DNA of 64,000 bases, taken from contig OX381715.1 of the NCBI GenBank assembly GCA_947462335.1, positions 40,958,650-41,022,649 on the forward strand. Reading direction: 5' to 3'. The notes beneath the pieces were generated by a model. That model saw only the letters and a program-made list of their open reading frames with translations, searched no databases and had not been told where the DNA came from. Position 1 is the first letter of the stretch. The number at the start of each line of letters is the position of its first letter. The position numbers and the translations under genes are program-made. This document shows, piece by piece, positions 20,619 to 30,089 of the stretch. Source of the stretch: Harmothoe impar. Lineage: Eukaryota > Annelida > Polychaeta > Phyllodocida > Polynoidae.

Positions 20619-22772
20619 ATGGATTACCTATACGATTTTGTCAGCTCGTTCAGCGGCAGGACTAAAACCCCTGCTGAGGAACGTGAGGAAGCCGTACAGA
20701 ATGTACGCTTCTTCACAGGCAAATCCAATAGGCGGGAGGGCCGGGCAGCCTTGCAGGTGCCCGGGGACGACCTCTCCCAAGAAGCAATAGGTGATCCTAT
20801 TGTGGAAGCCTTTACCAGAGGAGAGGATGGGGAGCAATCTCCAATCCCAGGACCCTTTGATATAAGCTCCAGGAGATCGTTGGACTCCCTTTCCACGAAT
20901 CTTTTCTGTCCTGAGGGTCAGAAAATACCGGGTAGAGAGCCTAAAACTCTCGGCCCAGCTGCCTTCGGTTCTACACCGACGGTAGCAGATCCTTCATTGG
21001 ATCCAGACACGTCGGTTTTCACTGATGGTGCCACTCCTACACCGAACGGTATGGGGGGTGGCGGGCCATCAAAGAAAACTAACGTGGCAACAGAAGCTCC
21101 TGGTAAGGGGTACCCGCCAGCAGTAGATGAGCCATCCAGTTTACCACTGGATGGGGACCTACTAGCTGCCATGGGGATCCCCACCAAGAAAACTGAGTTG
21201 CATGAGCTCGCTGAAGCCCGGAGGGAACTTGCTTCCATCAATCAAACTAGGAAGTTATTCCTAAAGGAGGTTGATGAGAAGAAAAGGTTCCTACTGGAAC
21301 TCCAGAACGAGATGGCTTCCCACAAGGTGGAGGTTGACAAACTTTTGCACCAGAGGGTGTCCGGCGAATGTGAGGTTGCAAGCTTAACTTCCTTGGGAAA
21401 GGATTTGAGCACGCAGCTCCACTTAGCCAGACAGGACCTCGCAAGCTTAAGGCAAGTCAATCAGGACCTGAAGACGAAGTCGGAGAAAGTACCACCACCT
21501 TCCACGGTGGTACCTCCAGTCATACCCGTACCCAGTGTGTACACGACAGTGACACCTTCAAGTGTCCCGCCGCTAGTACACACCACGGTAACAGGTATGA
21601 CACCTCAGATGGGGGCTAGCTATCTACAGACTCCGGTCTGTGGTGGCGCCTTTGGAGGCACGGCAACACCTCCAGGGTACACCCACCCATCTACTGGTTC
21701 AACGATGTTGAACCAACAGCAGACCATGGTCTCAGTTCCAGTACCGAAACCCAGAGCTAGACAGGGCTTAACCCCTGTCCAGCGGGCTAAGTACGACCGG
21801 AACCCGGCTATTGAGAAGCTGGGGACAGACATCGTCCCGCGGGACATCGATGAACTGGATGAACGATATGCTCCTTTCAACTTTGGGGAGATCAAACATC
21901 CTGATGCAGCCCGTCAAAAGGCCATCGATATTCCGCCTTTCACAGGGTCGCCACCCTGGAGAAAGTACAAAGTTCGGTTCAAGGCTATTGTGGAGAGCAA
22001 TCGCTGGAACAATCAGCAAGCGCTGGTTGCTCTGAAGCAAGCACTCTGCAACGGGCCAGGTGAACCAGCCCTTTTGGCGTTCGAGAGAGTGAAGATCAAG
22101 ACATTGAGCTCACTTGAAGAAACAGCTGAATGGGCGATTGGGAAGATTGGTGAGCATGACCCAAGGACTCAGCTGCTCAAACGTGTCCAACGCAAGGACG
22201 AGCATCTGAGATCCTACGGATTTGCTCTACAAGAACTGATATCCGAGTGTTATCAGGGATGTAGACCTGACACCCCCACTGTCATCCAGGAGTTAACCTC
22301 CAGGTTTGTCAATGGAGTCAGAGACACCAATCTCCAGGCATATCTGCGGGAGAAATGGCAGCCGGACTTATCTCTAGCTGACCTTTTTGACCATGCAGAT
22401 GTGTATGACACCAAACAGGCTGTTTTTCCTAGTGGAGGAGTGTCGGCAGCTCCATCTGTAGCCCCGAAAGGAGCTCAGGTGGTAGAAGCCGCCACAAAAC
22501 CACCTAAGAAAAAACAGCCCGCCTCTGAGGAGGTGGCGGCAGTAATGCCTGACATGGACATGGAGAAGATGATTGAGGGTTTGTTGCGGAAGCACTTGGA
22601 AAAGAGCTCTGCGTCCACTTCTGATTCTGGATCTGGAAAGAGGAGGAAAAAGAAGAAAAAGGACACGAAACCTCAGCCATGTAGACGCTGTCAGAAGATG
22701 GGTCATTGGGCTAGCGAATGCAAAGCCCCTGCACCCATCGCTGCTAAAACCGAAAAGGAGACGGAAAACTGA
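20619..22772 (+). CDS. gag: Gag polyprotein of element C
   Basis: The protein has 717 residues and starts at the first ATG about 60 bp after the LTR. It would assemble the virus-like particle and package RNA. The N-terminal ~190 residues are Pro/Ser/Gly-rich and disordered-looking. Residues ~193-290 are a strong coiled coil (E/K/L-rich heptads). Then comes a Pro/Thr/Val-rich linker, and residues ~400-640 form a retrotransposon gag capsid-like domain (FTGSPPWRKYKVRFKAI region). Near the C-terminus are a basic KKRKKKKK-like run and a single CCHC knuckle (C688, C691, H696, C701). The stop is followed by pol in the -1 frame. The coiled-coil extension makes it longer than many gypsy Gags. It contains one ACCGACGGT word (20975). 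The ORF is intact. Confidence 0.92.
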   Translation: MDYLYDFVSSFSGRTKTPAEEREEAVQNVRFFTGKSNRREGRAALQVPGDDLSQEAIGDPIVEAFTRGEDGEQSPIPGPFDISSRRSLDSLSTNLFCPEGQKIPGREPKTLGPAAFGSTPTVADPSLDPDTSVFTDGATPTPNGMGGGGPSKKTNVATEAPGKGYPPAVDEPSSLPLDGDLLAAMGIPTKKTELHELAEARRELASINQTRKLFLKEVDEKKRFLLELQNEMASHKVEVDKLLHQRVSGECEVASLTSLGKDLSTQLHLARQDLASLRQVNQDLKTKSEKVPPPSTVVPPVIPVPSVYTTVTPSSVPPLVHTTVTGMTPQMGASYLQTPVCGGAFGGTATPPGYTHPSTGSTMLNQQQTMVSVPVPKPRARQGLTPVQRAKYDRNPAIEKLGTDIVPRDIDELDERYAPFNFGEIKHPDAARQKAIDIPPFTGSPPWRKYKVRFKAIVESNRWNNQQALVALKQALCNGPGEPALLAFERVKIKTLSSLEETAEWAIGKIGEHDPRTQLLKRVQRKDEHLRSYGFALQELISECYQGCRPDTPTVIQELTSRFVNGVRDTNLQAYLREKWQPDLSLADLFDHADVYDTKQAVFPSGGVSAAPSVAPKGAQVVEAATKPPKKKQPASEEVAAVMPDMDMEKMIEGLLRKHLEKSSASTSDSGSGKRRKKKKKDTKPQPCRRCQKMGHWASECKAPAPIAAKTEKETEN
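22748..22772 (+). promoter_or_regulatory. Gag-pol overlap with candidate -1 frameshift site
   Basis: The pol frame is closed by TAA at 22745-22747 but open from 22748 on, so it overlaps the last ~25 nt of gag. Within this overlap, GGAAAAC (22763-22769) sits in gag phase as G-GAA-AAC, directly before the TGA stop. A -1 slip here would fuse Gag to Pol. It is not a perfect X-XXY-YYZ heptamer. Independent initiation at the pol ATG 22856 is the alternative. Confidence 0.4.
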
Positions 22773-22855
22773 ATGGGGCCCATCCTCTTGGCAAGGATGG
22801 CGCCCCCACAGTTAGCCATGCCTGTAAGGGATTAGTAGACGGTGTTAACTCTTCC

Positions 22856-25800
22856 ATGAACCAAGGCCGCGCAGAGGCAGAAGGGTCTGTACAACCTGTA
22901 AGCGTCTGGCAAGGCGGGGCTGGCAAGGACGAACGGAATCCGGAGGATTCTGTAGTCGCTGGCTTAGAGGAGTCTTGGTTAGAATCAATTGCCCAGAGCA
23001 GTGTGATTCAAGACTCCCCGAGCGACCCATGTTGGGATTATCTCCTGACAAAAGGGGTTGCTATGGATGGAGGGGGAAGCCCGATGCTGACCTCTGAGTG
23101 TGTCCCTTTACGGGGACAGCGTTGGTACCTGAGTCTGGGTATTTCCGGGACGCGTGGTGAATTTTTGGTCGACACGGGTGCATCTCACACCTTGGTCGAT
23201 CGTAAATTCATGGCCCGTCTTTGCAACCAGCCCGAAGCTCCGCTACTAGGAGTAAAGGCTCGGACTGCTACGGGAGATAGTATGCAGACTTATGGCAGAA
23301 CTGTAAAACCTATGTTGGTTGATGGCAAGACATACTGGATATGTCCAACCATCACCGACATCACTGATGATGGCATACTGGGGATGGACTTTGCTGCTCT
23401 TTACGGGGTAACAATGAACACCGCAACGGGCCGACTTCAGATTAAACATCCTTATAAACAATCTGTACAGTGCGTTTTAAGGAATGGTTCTTCTGTGGCG
23501 TCAGTGGCACAAGACACAAAGTTGGCAGCAGGGCATGTATCTGATGTCCTAGTCAGCTGCGTGGGAGTGCAGGCCAAACGGCCGGGAATGTTTGAACCAG
23601 AAGATCAAAAGCTCTCAGAGTTAGGTCTTGCTGGCTATCATACTTACCTGGCCAACGCTCGTTGGGGGGTGATACCGATTTGTAACTCGAGTAGTAGAGA
23701 AATCACTCTACGAAAGGGGACGCCTATTGGTAACACCACGCGAGCATATGGGGTAGACTCACTAACTACGGACTTTGTGGAAGTAGGTGTGGTGGCGGGA
23801 GACTCTTCCCACGAAGAGGCTCTAGCTAAATCCAACCTACCGAAACATTTAAGGTCCCTGTTGTGTGAGTCACACCTCACTACCCTAGAGAGCGAAATGG
23901 TGGCAAATGAGCTGTCGGAGTTATCTGACGCCTTTGCGCAGCCAGGAGATCCTCTAGGGCGTACCAATACGGTACAACACCGGGTTGACACTGGGGACGC
24001 GCTTCCCAGTAGAATCCCCTACCGTCGGTTACCCATGGCTAAAAAAAGTGCTATGGAGGCTGAGGTAGAAAAGATGTTGGATGAAGATGTGATTCAACCT
24101 AGTGAGAGCCCATGGTCAAGTCCTGTGGTGATGGTCACCAAGAAGGATGGTTCCTGTCGATTTTGCATCGACTATAGGAAGTTGAACGGACTCACTAGGA
24201 AGAATGCATATCCTCTACCTCGGATAGATGAATGTGTGGAATCTCTGGGTGGGGCGAAATGGTTCTGTACACTAGATTTACAATCTGGTTATTGGCAGAT
24301 CGGCATGGACCCCCGGGACCGAGAAAAAACCGCATTTTCTACCCATATGGGACTATTTGAGTTCAACGTCATGCCATTCGGGCTATGCAATGCCCCGGCA
24401 ACCTTCGAGGCAATGATGGAAACCATGTTACGGGGTTTACTTTGGAAAAAGTGCCTAGTATACTTGGACGACATCATCGTCTTCGGTGGTTCTGTGGAGG
24501 AAACTCTACAGAACCTCCAAGCTGTGCTGAAACGCATCTTATCATATGGTCTGAAATTGAAACCTTCAAAGTGCAAGCTTTTTAGGAAGTCAGTTGAATA
24601 CCTAGGTAGAATTGTTTCTGAACATGGCATCATGGCTGATCCTCATAAGATCGAAGTGGTACAGAACTGGCCTCGTCCGATGGACACGAAGGAGATACGC
24701 TCTTTCATCGGGTTTTGTTCATACTACAGAGATTTTATACCTGGATTCTCGAGAGTCGCAGCTCCCTTACAAGAGCTGATGATTGGAGAGAAGAAGGCTA
24801 AGGCTAAAATAGTCTGGTCCCCAGCCGCAGAACAGTCTTTCAGTGAGTTAAAGAGACTCTTCTTAGAAACACCTGTTTTGCACTACCCTGCACCTGTTGG
24901 TAAGTTCATCTTGGACACTGATGCTTCTAATACAAGTATTGGTGCTGCCTTGTCGCAGATCCAGGATGGGCGAGAAGTGCCGCTGGCATTTTCGTCCAAC
25001 AGTCTAAGCAAAACACAACGTAACTACTGCACAACCAAGCGTGAACTCTTGGCAGTGGTGGTTTACACAAAAAAGTACAGACATTTCCTATATGGTGGGA
25101 ATTATCTCGTACGGACGGATCATTCATCTCTGCAGTGGCTCCTTAACTTCAAGGACGCTGAGGGGATGATGGGTAGATGGTTGAACCACCTCTCTGAGTT
25201 TGGCATGACGAATGAGCATATCATACACAGGAGTGGAGTAGATCATGTGAATGCGGACAGCTTGTCCCGCTATCCTATCCGGAACTGTCACCGTGTAGAC
25301 TGCCGAGACTGTGGGTCTCACAATGCAGTGATTGCGTCTGTGGGTGCGAAAGTTCCTAACTGGACGTTAAATCACTTGAAGGATGAGCAGCTTGCAGATC
25401 CGGCTATTTCGAGGGTGTACTCCTTGAAGTTGTTGGGCCTGTCCAAGCCTGTTCGCCCCGCACTTTCGCTGGAATGTAAAGAAGTTAGACAACTGTTAGC
25501 TCAGTGGGATAATCTTTTTATACGGAACAGTGTATTGTGCCGCTGGAGAGTGCAACCTGGCAGGAAGAGAACAGCTCAGTCTGTAGTGCCTCTGTCACTC
25601 AGACTACAGTTGCTCAATTACTGTCATGGCCACCGAACTTCAGCACACTTTGGCAGACAACGGACTGAGGCAAAGATTAAGAGTAGATATTACTGGCCTG
25701 GTATGACTTTGGACATACGGCGTTGGGTAAAGCAATGCCCCCAATGCTGTTTATCAAAGCCTGGACCTGGTATCGGTAAACTACCTCTAAGTCAAGAGCT

Positions 25801-26995
25801 ATTCGGTGTTCGGTTTGCCCGGATCGCTGTTGATATCATTAGTGGTTTCAACACGACCCCCCGTGGGAATACCTGTATGATGGTGGTACAGGACTACTAT
25901 ACCAAGTACGTCCAAGTATATCCGTTGGTAAATCATACAGCTGTTACCTGCGCTGAAGCACTTTTCGAGAATTGGATCCTCACGTGGGGAGGTCCTTTAA
26001 TGCTTCACTCCGACCAGGGTCGTGAGTTTGAATCTCGACTGTGGGCAGAACTGTGTAGTAAAATACACATCTGCAAGACGCATACGAACCCCTACCGACC
26101 TCAATCGGATGGTATGGTGGAACGTTTCAACCGGACGTTGATCCAATGTCTCACGACAATGGTTAATGAGCACCGGGATGATTGGGATGAGCATGCTCGC
26201 TATATCTCCCATGCTTACAATGCTACCGAACATGCGTCGACGGGCTGTACGCCTAATATGCTCGTAATGGGTGAAGACATAGTCATGCCAAGTGACATGG
26301 TCTATGGCGTGCAGGGACACCAGCTCGAGCAACCCTGTACAGTGATGTTTGTTGAATCACTTCGACAATCATTACGCGAGTCCTATGGAGTAGTAAGGGA
26401 CAACTTGGAAAAATCTGCTAGTTTGCAGAAGGTGGGCTATGACACGGGCCTTAAACTCCGCCAATTTAAGGTGGGGGATAAGGTCGCGAGATTTAGCACA
26501 CCAAATTCCAAAGTCAAGACCCTGTACTCCTGGGATGGTCCGCATACGGTTACTATGGTGGTTAGTGAAACTACTGTAGTAATACGGTTGCAAAAAGGGA
26601 CTCTCACTAAATCACATGTGGCTAGACTCCGACCTTGGTATGGAGTCCCATATATAGATGACGGTGAAGATTCCCTCGGTGCTGGTCGAGTACCAGCACC
26701 AACCGACCCTGCGCTACCGAAGATACCGAAGGCAGGACCAACGGTCATACCGTCGGTACCGACGGTAGCGCGCCGAAGGGGTCGTCCTAGGAAATTACCG
26801 ATTGAACCACAGTCGTGTGTTACCAAGCCCAAGCGCGGTAGGCCTCGTAAAAAAGGGTCAGCTGTGCGTAAAGGACTAACCGTAGACACCGGTAAACAAA
26901 GCAAGGTGATACCTCCGGTGTCATCATTGCTGGACATACCGGTACAAGGTCTACGGAGGAGCACACGTGTCAGAGAGCGAGATAAAATTGTGTAA
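22856..26995 (+). CDS. pol: Pol polyprotein of element C (PR-RT-RH-IN with AT-hook tail)
   Basis: 1379 residues from the first ATG, although the frame is open further upstream. Aspartic protease: D106-T-G-A. Reverse transcriptase: CRFCIDYRKLN, then Y536-L-D-D. RNase H: LDTDASNTSIG and the RTDHSSLQWL region. Integrase: an HHCC zinc domain about residues 924-965 and a catalytic triad D993, D1053, E1089 (D-x35-E). A GPF/Y-type C-terminal module follows (WDGPHTVTMVV). There is no chromodomain. The tail carries two AT-hook cores, GRPR at 1309-1312 and 1328-1331, in basic contexts that should bind AT-rich minor grooves. No stop or frameshift is seen. The protein copies the RNA genome and inserts the cDNA in the nucleus. 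Confidence 0.95.
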   Translation: MNQGRAEAEGSVQPVSVWQGGAGKDERNPEDSVVAGLEESWLESIAQSSVIQDSPSDPCWDYLLTKGVAMDGGGSPMLTSECVPLRGQRWYLSLGISGTRGEFLVDTGASHTLVDRKFMARLCNQPEAPLLGVKARTATGDSMQTYGRTVKPMLVDGKTYWICPTITDITDDGILGMDFAALYGVTMNTATGRLQIKHPYKQSVQCVLRNGSSVASVAQDTKLAAGHVSDVLVSCVGVQAKRPGMFEPEDQKLSELGLAGYHTYLANARWGVIPICNSSSREITLRKGTPIGNTTRAYGVDSLTTDFVEVGVVAGDSSHEEALAKSNLPKHLRSLLCESHLTTLESEMVANELSELSDAFAQPGDPLGRTNTVQHRVDTGDALPSRIPYRRLPMAKKSAMEAEVEKMLDEDVIQPSESPWSSPVVMVTKKDGSCRFCIDYRKLNGLTRKNAYPLPRIDECVESLGGAKWFCTLDLQSGYWQIGMDPRDREKTAFSTHMGLFEFNVMPFGLCNAPATFEAMMETMLRGLLWKKCLVYLDDIIVFGGSVEETLQNLQAVLKRILSYGLKLKPSKCKLFRKSVEYLGRIVSEHGIMADPHKIEVVQNWPRPMDTKEIRSFIGFCSYYRDFIPGFSRVAAPLQELMIGEKKAKAKIVWSPAAEQSFSELKRLFLETPVLHYPAPVGKFILDTDASNTSIGAALSQIQDGREVPLAFSSNSLSKTQRNYCTTKRELLAVVVYTKKYRHFLYGGNYLVRTDHSSLQWLLNFKDAEGMMGRWLNHLSEFGMTNEHIIHRSGVDHVNADSLSRYPIRNCHRVDCRDCGSHNAVIASVGAKVPNWTLNHLKDEQLADPAISRVYSLKLLGLSKPVRPALSLECKEVRQLLAQWDNLFIRNSVLCRWRVQPGRKRTAQSVVPLSLRLQLLNYCHGHRTSAHFGRQRTEAKIKSRYYWPGMTLDIRRWVKQCPQCCLSKPGPGIGKLPLSQELFGVRFARIAVDIISGFNTTPRGNTCMMVVQDYYTKYVQVYPLVNHTAVTCAEALFENWILTWGGPLMLHSDQGREFESRLWAELCSKIHICKTHTNPYRPQSDGMVERFNRTLIQCLTTMVNEHRDDWDEHARYISHAYNATEHASTGCTPNMLVMGEDIVMPSDMVYGVQGHQLEQPCTVMFVESLRQSLRESYGVVRDNLEKSASLQKVGYDTGLKLRQFKVGDKVARFSTPNSKVKTLYSWDGPHTVTMVVSETTVVIRLQKGTLTKSHVARLRPWYGVPYIDDGEDSLGAGRVPAPTDPALPKIPKAGPTVIPSVPTVARRRGRPRKLPIEPQSCVTKPKRGRPRKKGSAVRKGLTVDTGKQSKVIPPVSSLLDIPVQGLRRSTRVRERDKIV

Positions 26996-27677
26996 ACATT
27001 TTTTCTTACCTTGTTGACGACATTTAGCTGCTGGCTTGATTAAATTTCCATGGACAGTTCCGTACTGGGCCGGTGGTCATTGGCCCGGTACTCGATCACC
27101 AAAACACAACGAGAAGAGACGGGTTATCCGGTGTGGTTATCCGTTGGAGGTAGAAAAGCACGTGTTCAGGGCGGGTGGCTGGCTTTGCCGATTAGTTCTA
27201 AGTATGGGACTAGTTTTGACCACATATTGCTTAGCAACACGCTGCTGTGTATATCCTCTAATGCCGGTATATCATTCCCGGGTTATCCGGTGGCTACGCC
27301 ACGAATATTGTAAACAACAGTGAGAGTTCCCACCGTCGGATATGCCAGGCGTGGGAAGGGCGCTGCCCGCGTCACCTGATCGATTTCTCCCGCCAAATGA
27401 GCCGTGAGAAATTGGGTCACCTCGGCGCGCCTTCGGGGCGCGACCTCTGATTGGCTGAGAAGCCGGTCAAGGGGCGGGGTCACGGGGGACGGGTGGGGTA
27501 TATAAGCCCCACAGGCAGCCAGGCTTCTTCAGACCAACACGTTTGCCCGTAGGGTAGCGTGTTGATCAGTGGTGCCTAGGTCTGCCCGGCAGTACCTACA
27601 CTATTGTTCACTGTAGCTGTGCTACTAAATGCTCGGGTGAGTGAACCGTGAGGTTCACCTACGCCTGAGCTAACAGT
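26996..27677 (+). promoter_or_regulatory. Internal promoter block driving ORF3 in element C
   Basis: A 680-bp spacer between pol and ORF3, more GC-rich than its surroundings near the 3' end. It holds an E2F-like site (complement of TTTGGCGGGAGAA, 27385-27398), a reversed CCAAT box (GATTGG, 27449-27454), a GC box (GGGGCGGGGT, 27471-27480) and a TATATAAG box (27499-27506). Order and spacing fit a classical pol II promoter with a start near 27530 and a ~150-nt leader to the ORF3 ATG. An 8/9 copy of the ACCGTCGGT word is at 27332. Splicing of the full-length RNA is the alternative way to express ORF3; I see no decisive splice acceptor. Confidence 0.6.
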
Positions 27678-30089
27678 ATGGCAGCCCGTGTAGATGGCAA
27701 ATGCACGGCCCCGGAGAAGGCTGAGGCCTCCGATGGGGAAGACCGAGTTCTCGAGTCTGACACGGAAATGGACACTACCGGTGCTCCAACCGTCGGTCAA
27801 GGCTCGGCTTCGGTACCAACTGAACCTAACCCTGAGGGGTCGGGTGATGTTGTTCCGAAGACAGAACCTGGTCTGGGTGGTAGTAATATCATCCAGGAGG
27901 AGAACCCTGCAGGGGGATCTTCTCCGAAACCCGCCGGTGTATTGGCACAAGAACCGACGGTCCCTGATGGTGATTCATCAGACGGGTCCACGGTTCGTGC
28001 TAAGACCAAACGGAAGCGGAAGCGTAAGAGGAGGATTGCATCTTCCCCTGAGACTCCTGCAACCGAAGAGGTCGCACCGACTGAGGCTGATAGACTCAAA
28101 GCTGTTGCTGACAGAGTGGCCAAGGCGGAAGCCGAGGGCTGGTCTGTTGCAGAGAGCAGAGCCAATCGACGCCTCCGCGCCAAGGCAGCGCATGTCCGTC
28201 TAAACCTGTGTCTCCGTGATGATGACCGGGAGAACCTGAGCCTCACTGATTTAATTCAGGAGAATGGCAAAATGGCTCTTCCTGCACCTCACACGGTCGA
28301 CGGTTCAGACGACGAAGACTGGTTGACAGGTGATTCCCATCCCATTGACTGGTACCTCGTGTACCTCAAGGCAGTGTTGGCGGGGAATAAACCTAACATC
28401 CATAGGTCATGCCGTCCCAAGCTGAAATATGCTTGGAAGAACTACGTGCCAGGGGATCCCTGCCCGTACGTTCGCTGTCAGCGCCTGAAAGGGACTGCGA
28501 CAGCAGCAAAACGGTGGCCAAACCTTTTCAAGTTTGCCCGTCATTTGGTAGAGAAGCACATGAATGTGCGTCCCTACTTGTACTGTGTGAGGGGAAGTAC
28601 GAGTACTTCCTGCCCTGAGTACAGTGACGGGGAACTATTCCGTAGCCAACGGAGATCCGGTTTGGTAAGGCATCTCTGCGATAATAAGGGCGTGCACAAG
28701 CGCACTATTACTCGTGGAGTTGAGGCTGCACTGAAGGTTTGGGGGATCCACAAACGTGTAGGAAATCTACAGTTTAAGTGGAGAACCAACAAACTTAAAC
28801 AGTGGAACTACCTCACGGAGGCTGACTGGGAGAGGTTGTGTAAGGGCGCCAAGTGCGAACAAACCGACCTGGGACCAGCTACAGAAGCTCCGATGCCCAC
28901 TGTAAAGAAGGATACCCCTCCTAAGAAGAAAAATCTAAAAAGGGGCCGCCAGGCATCCAAAGATGATACCAAAGGTGGACGTGACCGTTCCCGCAGTGAA
29001 CCTGCGAAGAAACGTGTCGCCACCGCCACGGTAACATCTGAGGTCGACCATAGCCAAACCGTCGGTACCGTCACGGTATCTTCGGTTGCATTGCCCCCGG
29101 TTGCTGATCAACTGCCCAGGCAGGAGAGACAGAAACTGGGGAATGCACTGGCTATTGTTCAGAACTCTTTGGGTGACGAGCAGGCGGAACAAGTCGCTGC
29201 TGACTATGTCAAGCAGTACAAGTGGAGTCAGAAGCAAAAGAAAGCTTCAGCCCCACAGGAGAGTGTCTCACCTGTCAGTGATGCTGAACAGGTAGAGGTA
29301 CAACAGCCGGATGGGGCGTCAGCCCAGCCGACTGCTCCACCCCAGCACGGAGCAACCTCTGACCCCGCAAGGGATGACGAGGTGACTCCAGACCCTGAGC
29401 ACAGGGCTGTTGACGAAGGGCTAGCAGGGTTACCTGTGTTGCCTGGAGACGGTCCTGCCTTTGACACTGGATTCTCTGACACTCTAGTCCCCGGATTTGA
29501 GTGCTACAGAGCTAAGATGGCTGAAAACGCAAGTAAGCTACTCCAGTTTCAGGTTTCCTTCTTGGAGAAGTCGTACTTTGAGCAGTACAAGTTGCTCAGA
29601 GAACAGGCTATCCGGGAAGGGAAAGCTTGGGTTGCTGAACGCACCAGAGTCCTTGCCGAGCGCGAGGCGAGTCTGGAGCAAGATCATGCCTTCTGGAGGG
29701 CTACGATCGACCAGCTCGAATCAAGGTTGACAACTTGTGACGCCAAGTTCTTCCGGCAGTTCGGGTTTAAGCTGACAGAGTGGGAGAGATCTGGTTTTCC
29801 AGATCTCCAGTCCAGGTTGGGGCTTGCCGCAAGGCCTGCTCCTCCTGTGACCCCGGTACTGTCAGTACACCCACCTAGGTATGAGATGCCATTTTCTTTC
29901 ATGGCACAATCTACCCGGGTGGTCAGTGGCGGGGAGCCTACTGCGGCGCCGAGTACCCTCTCGGTGGCCCCAGGTGGAGCCCTTCCTCTCCAGGTGGAGG
30001 CTGCTGTGGTTTGCACCACGGAGGCCCCTCCTGGAGGAAGTCCTGATGGGGAAGGAAAGCCATCCGGCGGTGTCCCTATGGACACCTAA
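27678..30089 (+). CDS. ORF3 of element C: zinc-module/coiled-coil accessory protein
   Basis: 803 residues; I do not recognise a named family. The first ~200 residues are acidic and Ser/Pro-rich, with a KRKRKRKRR nuclear-localisation-like run near 112-120. SDDEDW is at 210-215. Zinc module 1 is C262-x4-C267...H289-x4-H294 (RHLVEKHM). Module 2 is C303-x8-C312...H332-x7-H340. A Lys/Arg-rich stretch follows (about 410-450). Residues ~613-688 are a coiled coil ending in AKFFRQFG (689-696). The tail is Pro-rich. Elements A and B carry homologues in the same position. There is no signal peptide, membrane span or furin-like site, so it is not Env. A nuclear DNA-binding, multimerising role is inferred. 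The gene itself contains three exact copies of the ACCG(T/A)CGGT word. Confidence 0.85.
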   Translation: MAARVDGKCTAPEKAEASDGEDRVLESDTEMDTTGAPTVGQGSASVPTEPNPEGSGDVVPKTEPGLGGSNIIQEENPAGGSSPKPAGVLAQEPTVPDGDSSDGSTVRAKTKRKRKRKRRIASSPETPATEEVAPTEADRLKAVADRVAKAEAEGWSVAESRANRRLRAKAAHVRLNLCLRDDDRENLSLTDLIQENGKMALPAPHTVDGSDDEDWLTGDSHPIDWYLVYLKAVLAGNKPNIHRSCRPKLKYAWKNYVPGDPCPYVRCQRLKGTATAAKRWPNLFKFARHLVEKHMNVRPYLYCVRGSTSTSCPEYSDGELFRSQRRSGLVRHLCDNKGVHKRTITRGVEAALKVWGIHKRVGNLQFKWRTNKLKQWNYLTEADWERLCKGAKCEQTDLGPATEAPMPTVKKDTPPKKKNLKRGRQASKDDTKGGRDRSRSEPAKKRVATATVTSEVDHSQTVGTVTVSSVALPPVADQLPRQERQKLGNALAIVQNSLGDEQAEQVAADYVKQYKWSQKQKKASAPQESVSPVSDAEQVEVQQPDGASAQPTAPPQHGATSDPARDDEVTPDPEHRAVDEGLAGLPVLPGDGPAFDTGFSDTLVPGFECYRAKMAENASKLLQFQVSFLEKSYFEQYKLLREQAIREGKAWVAERTRVLAEREASLEQDHAFWRATIDQLESRLTTCDAKFFRQFGFKLTEWERSGFPDLQSRLGLAARPAPPVTPVLSVHPPRYEMPFSFMAQSTRVVSGGEPTAAPSTLSVAPGGALPLQVEAAVVCTTEAPPGGSPDGEGKPSGGVPMDT

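Noticed and set aside
22856..26995. Chromodomain at the integrase C-terminus
   Set aside because: No chromodomain aromatic pattern; the tail is a basic AT-hook segment.
27694..28203. Arg-rich overlapping ORF inside ORF3 (169 codons)
   Set aside because: Shadow frame of a GC-richer gene; composition follows ORF3 codon positions.
27678..30089. ORF3 as an envelope protein
   Set aside because: It is in the env position, but no N-terminal signal peptide, membrane span or cleavage site is visible. Zinc modules and nuclear-type basic runs argue against it.
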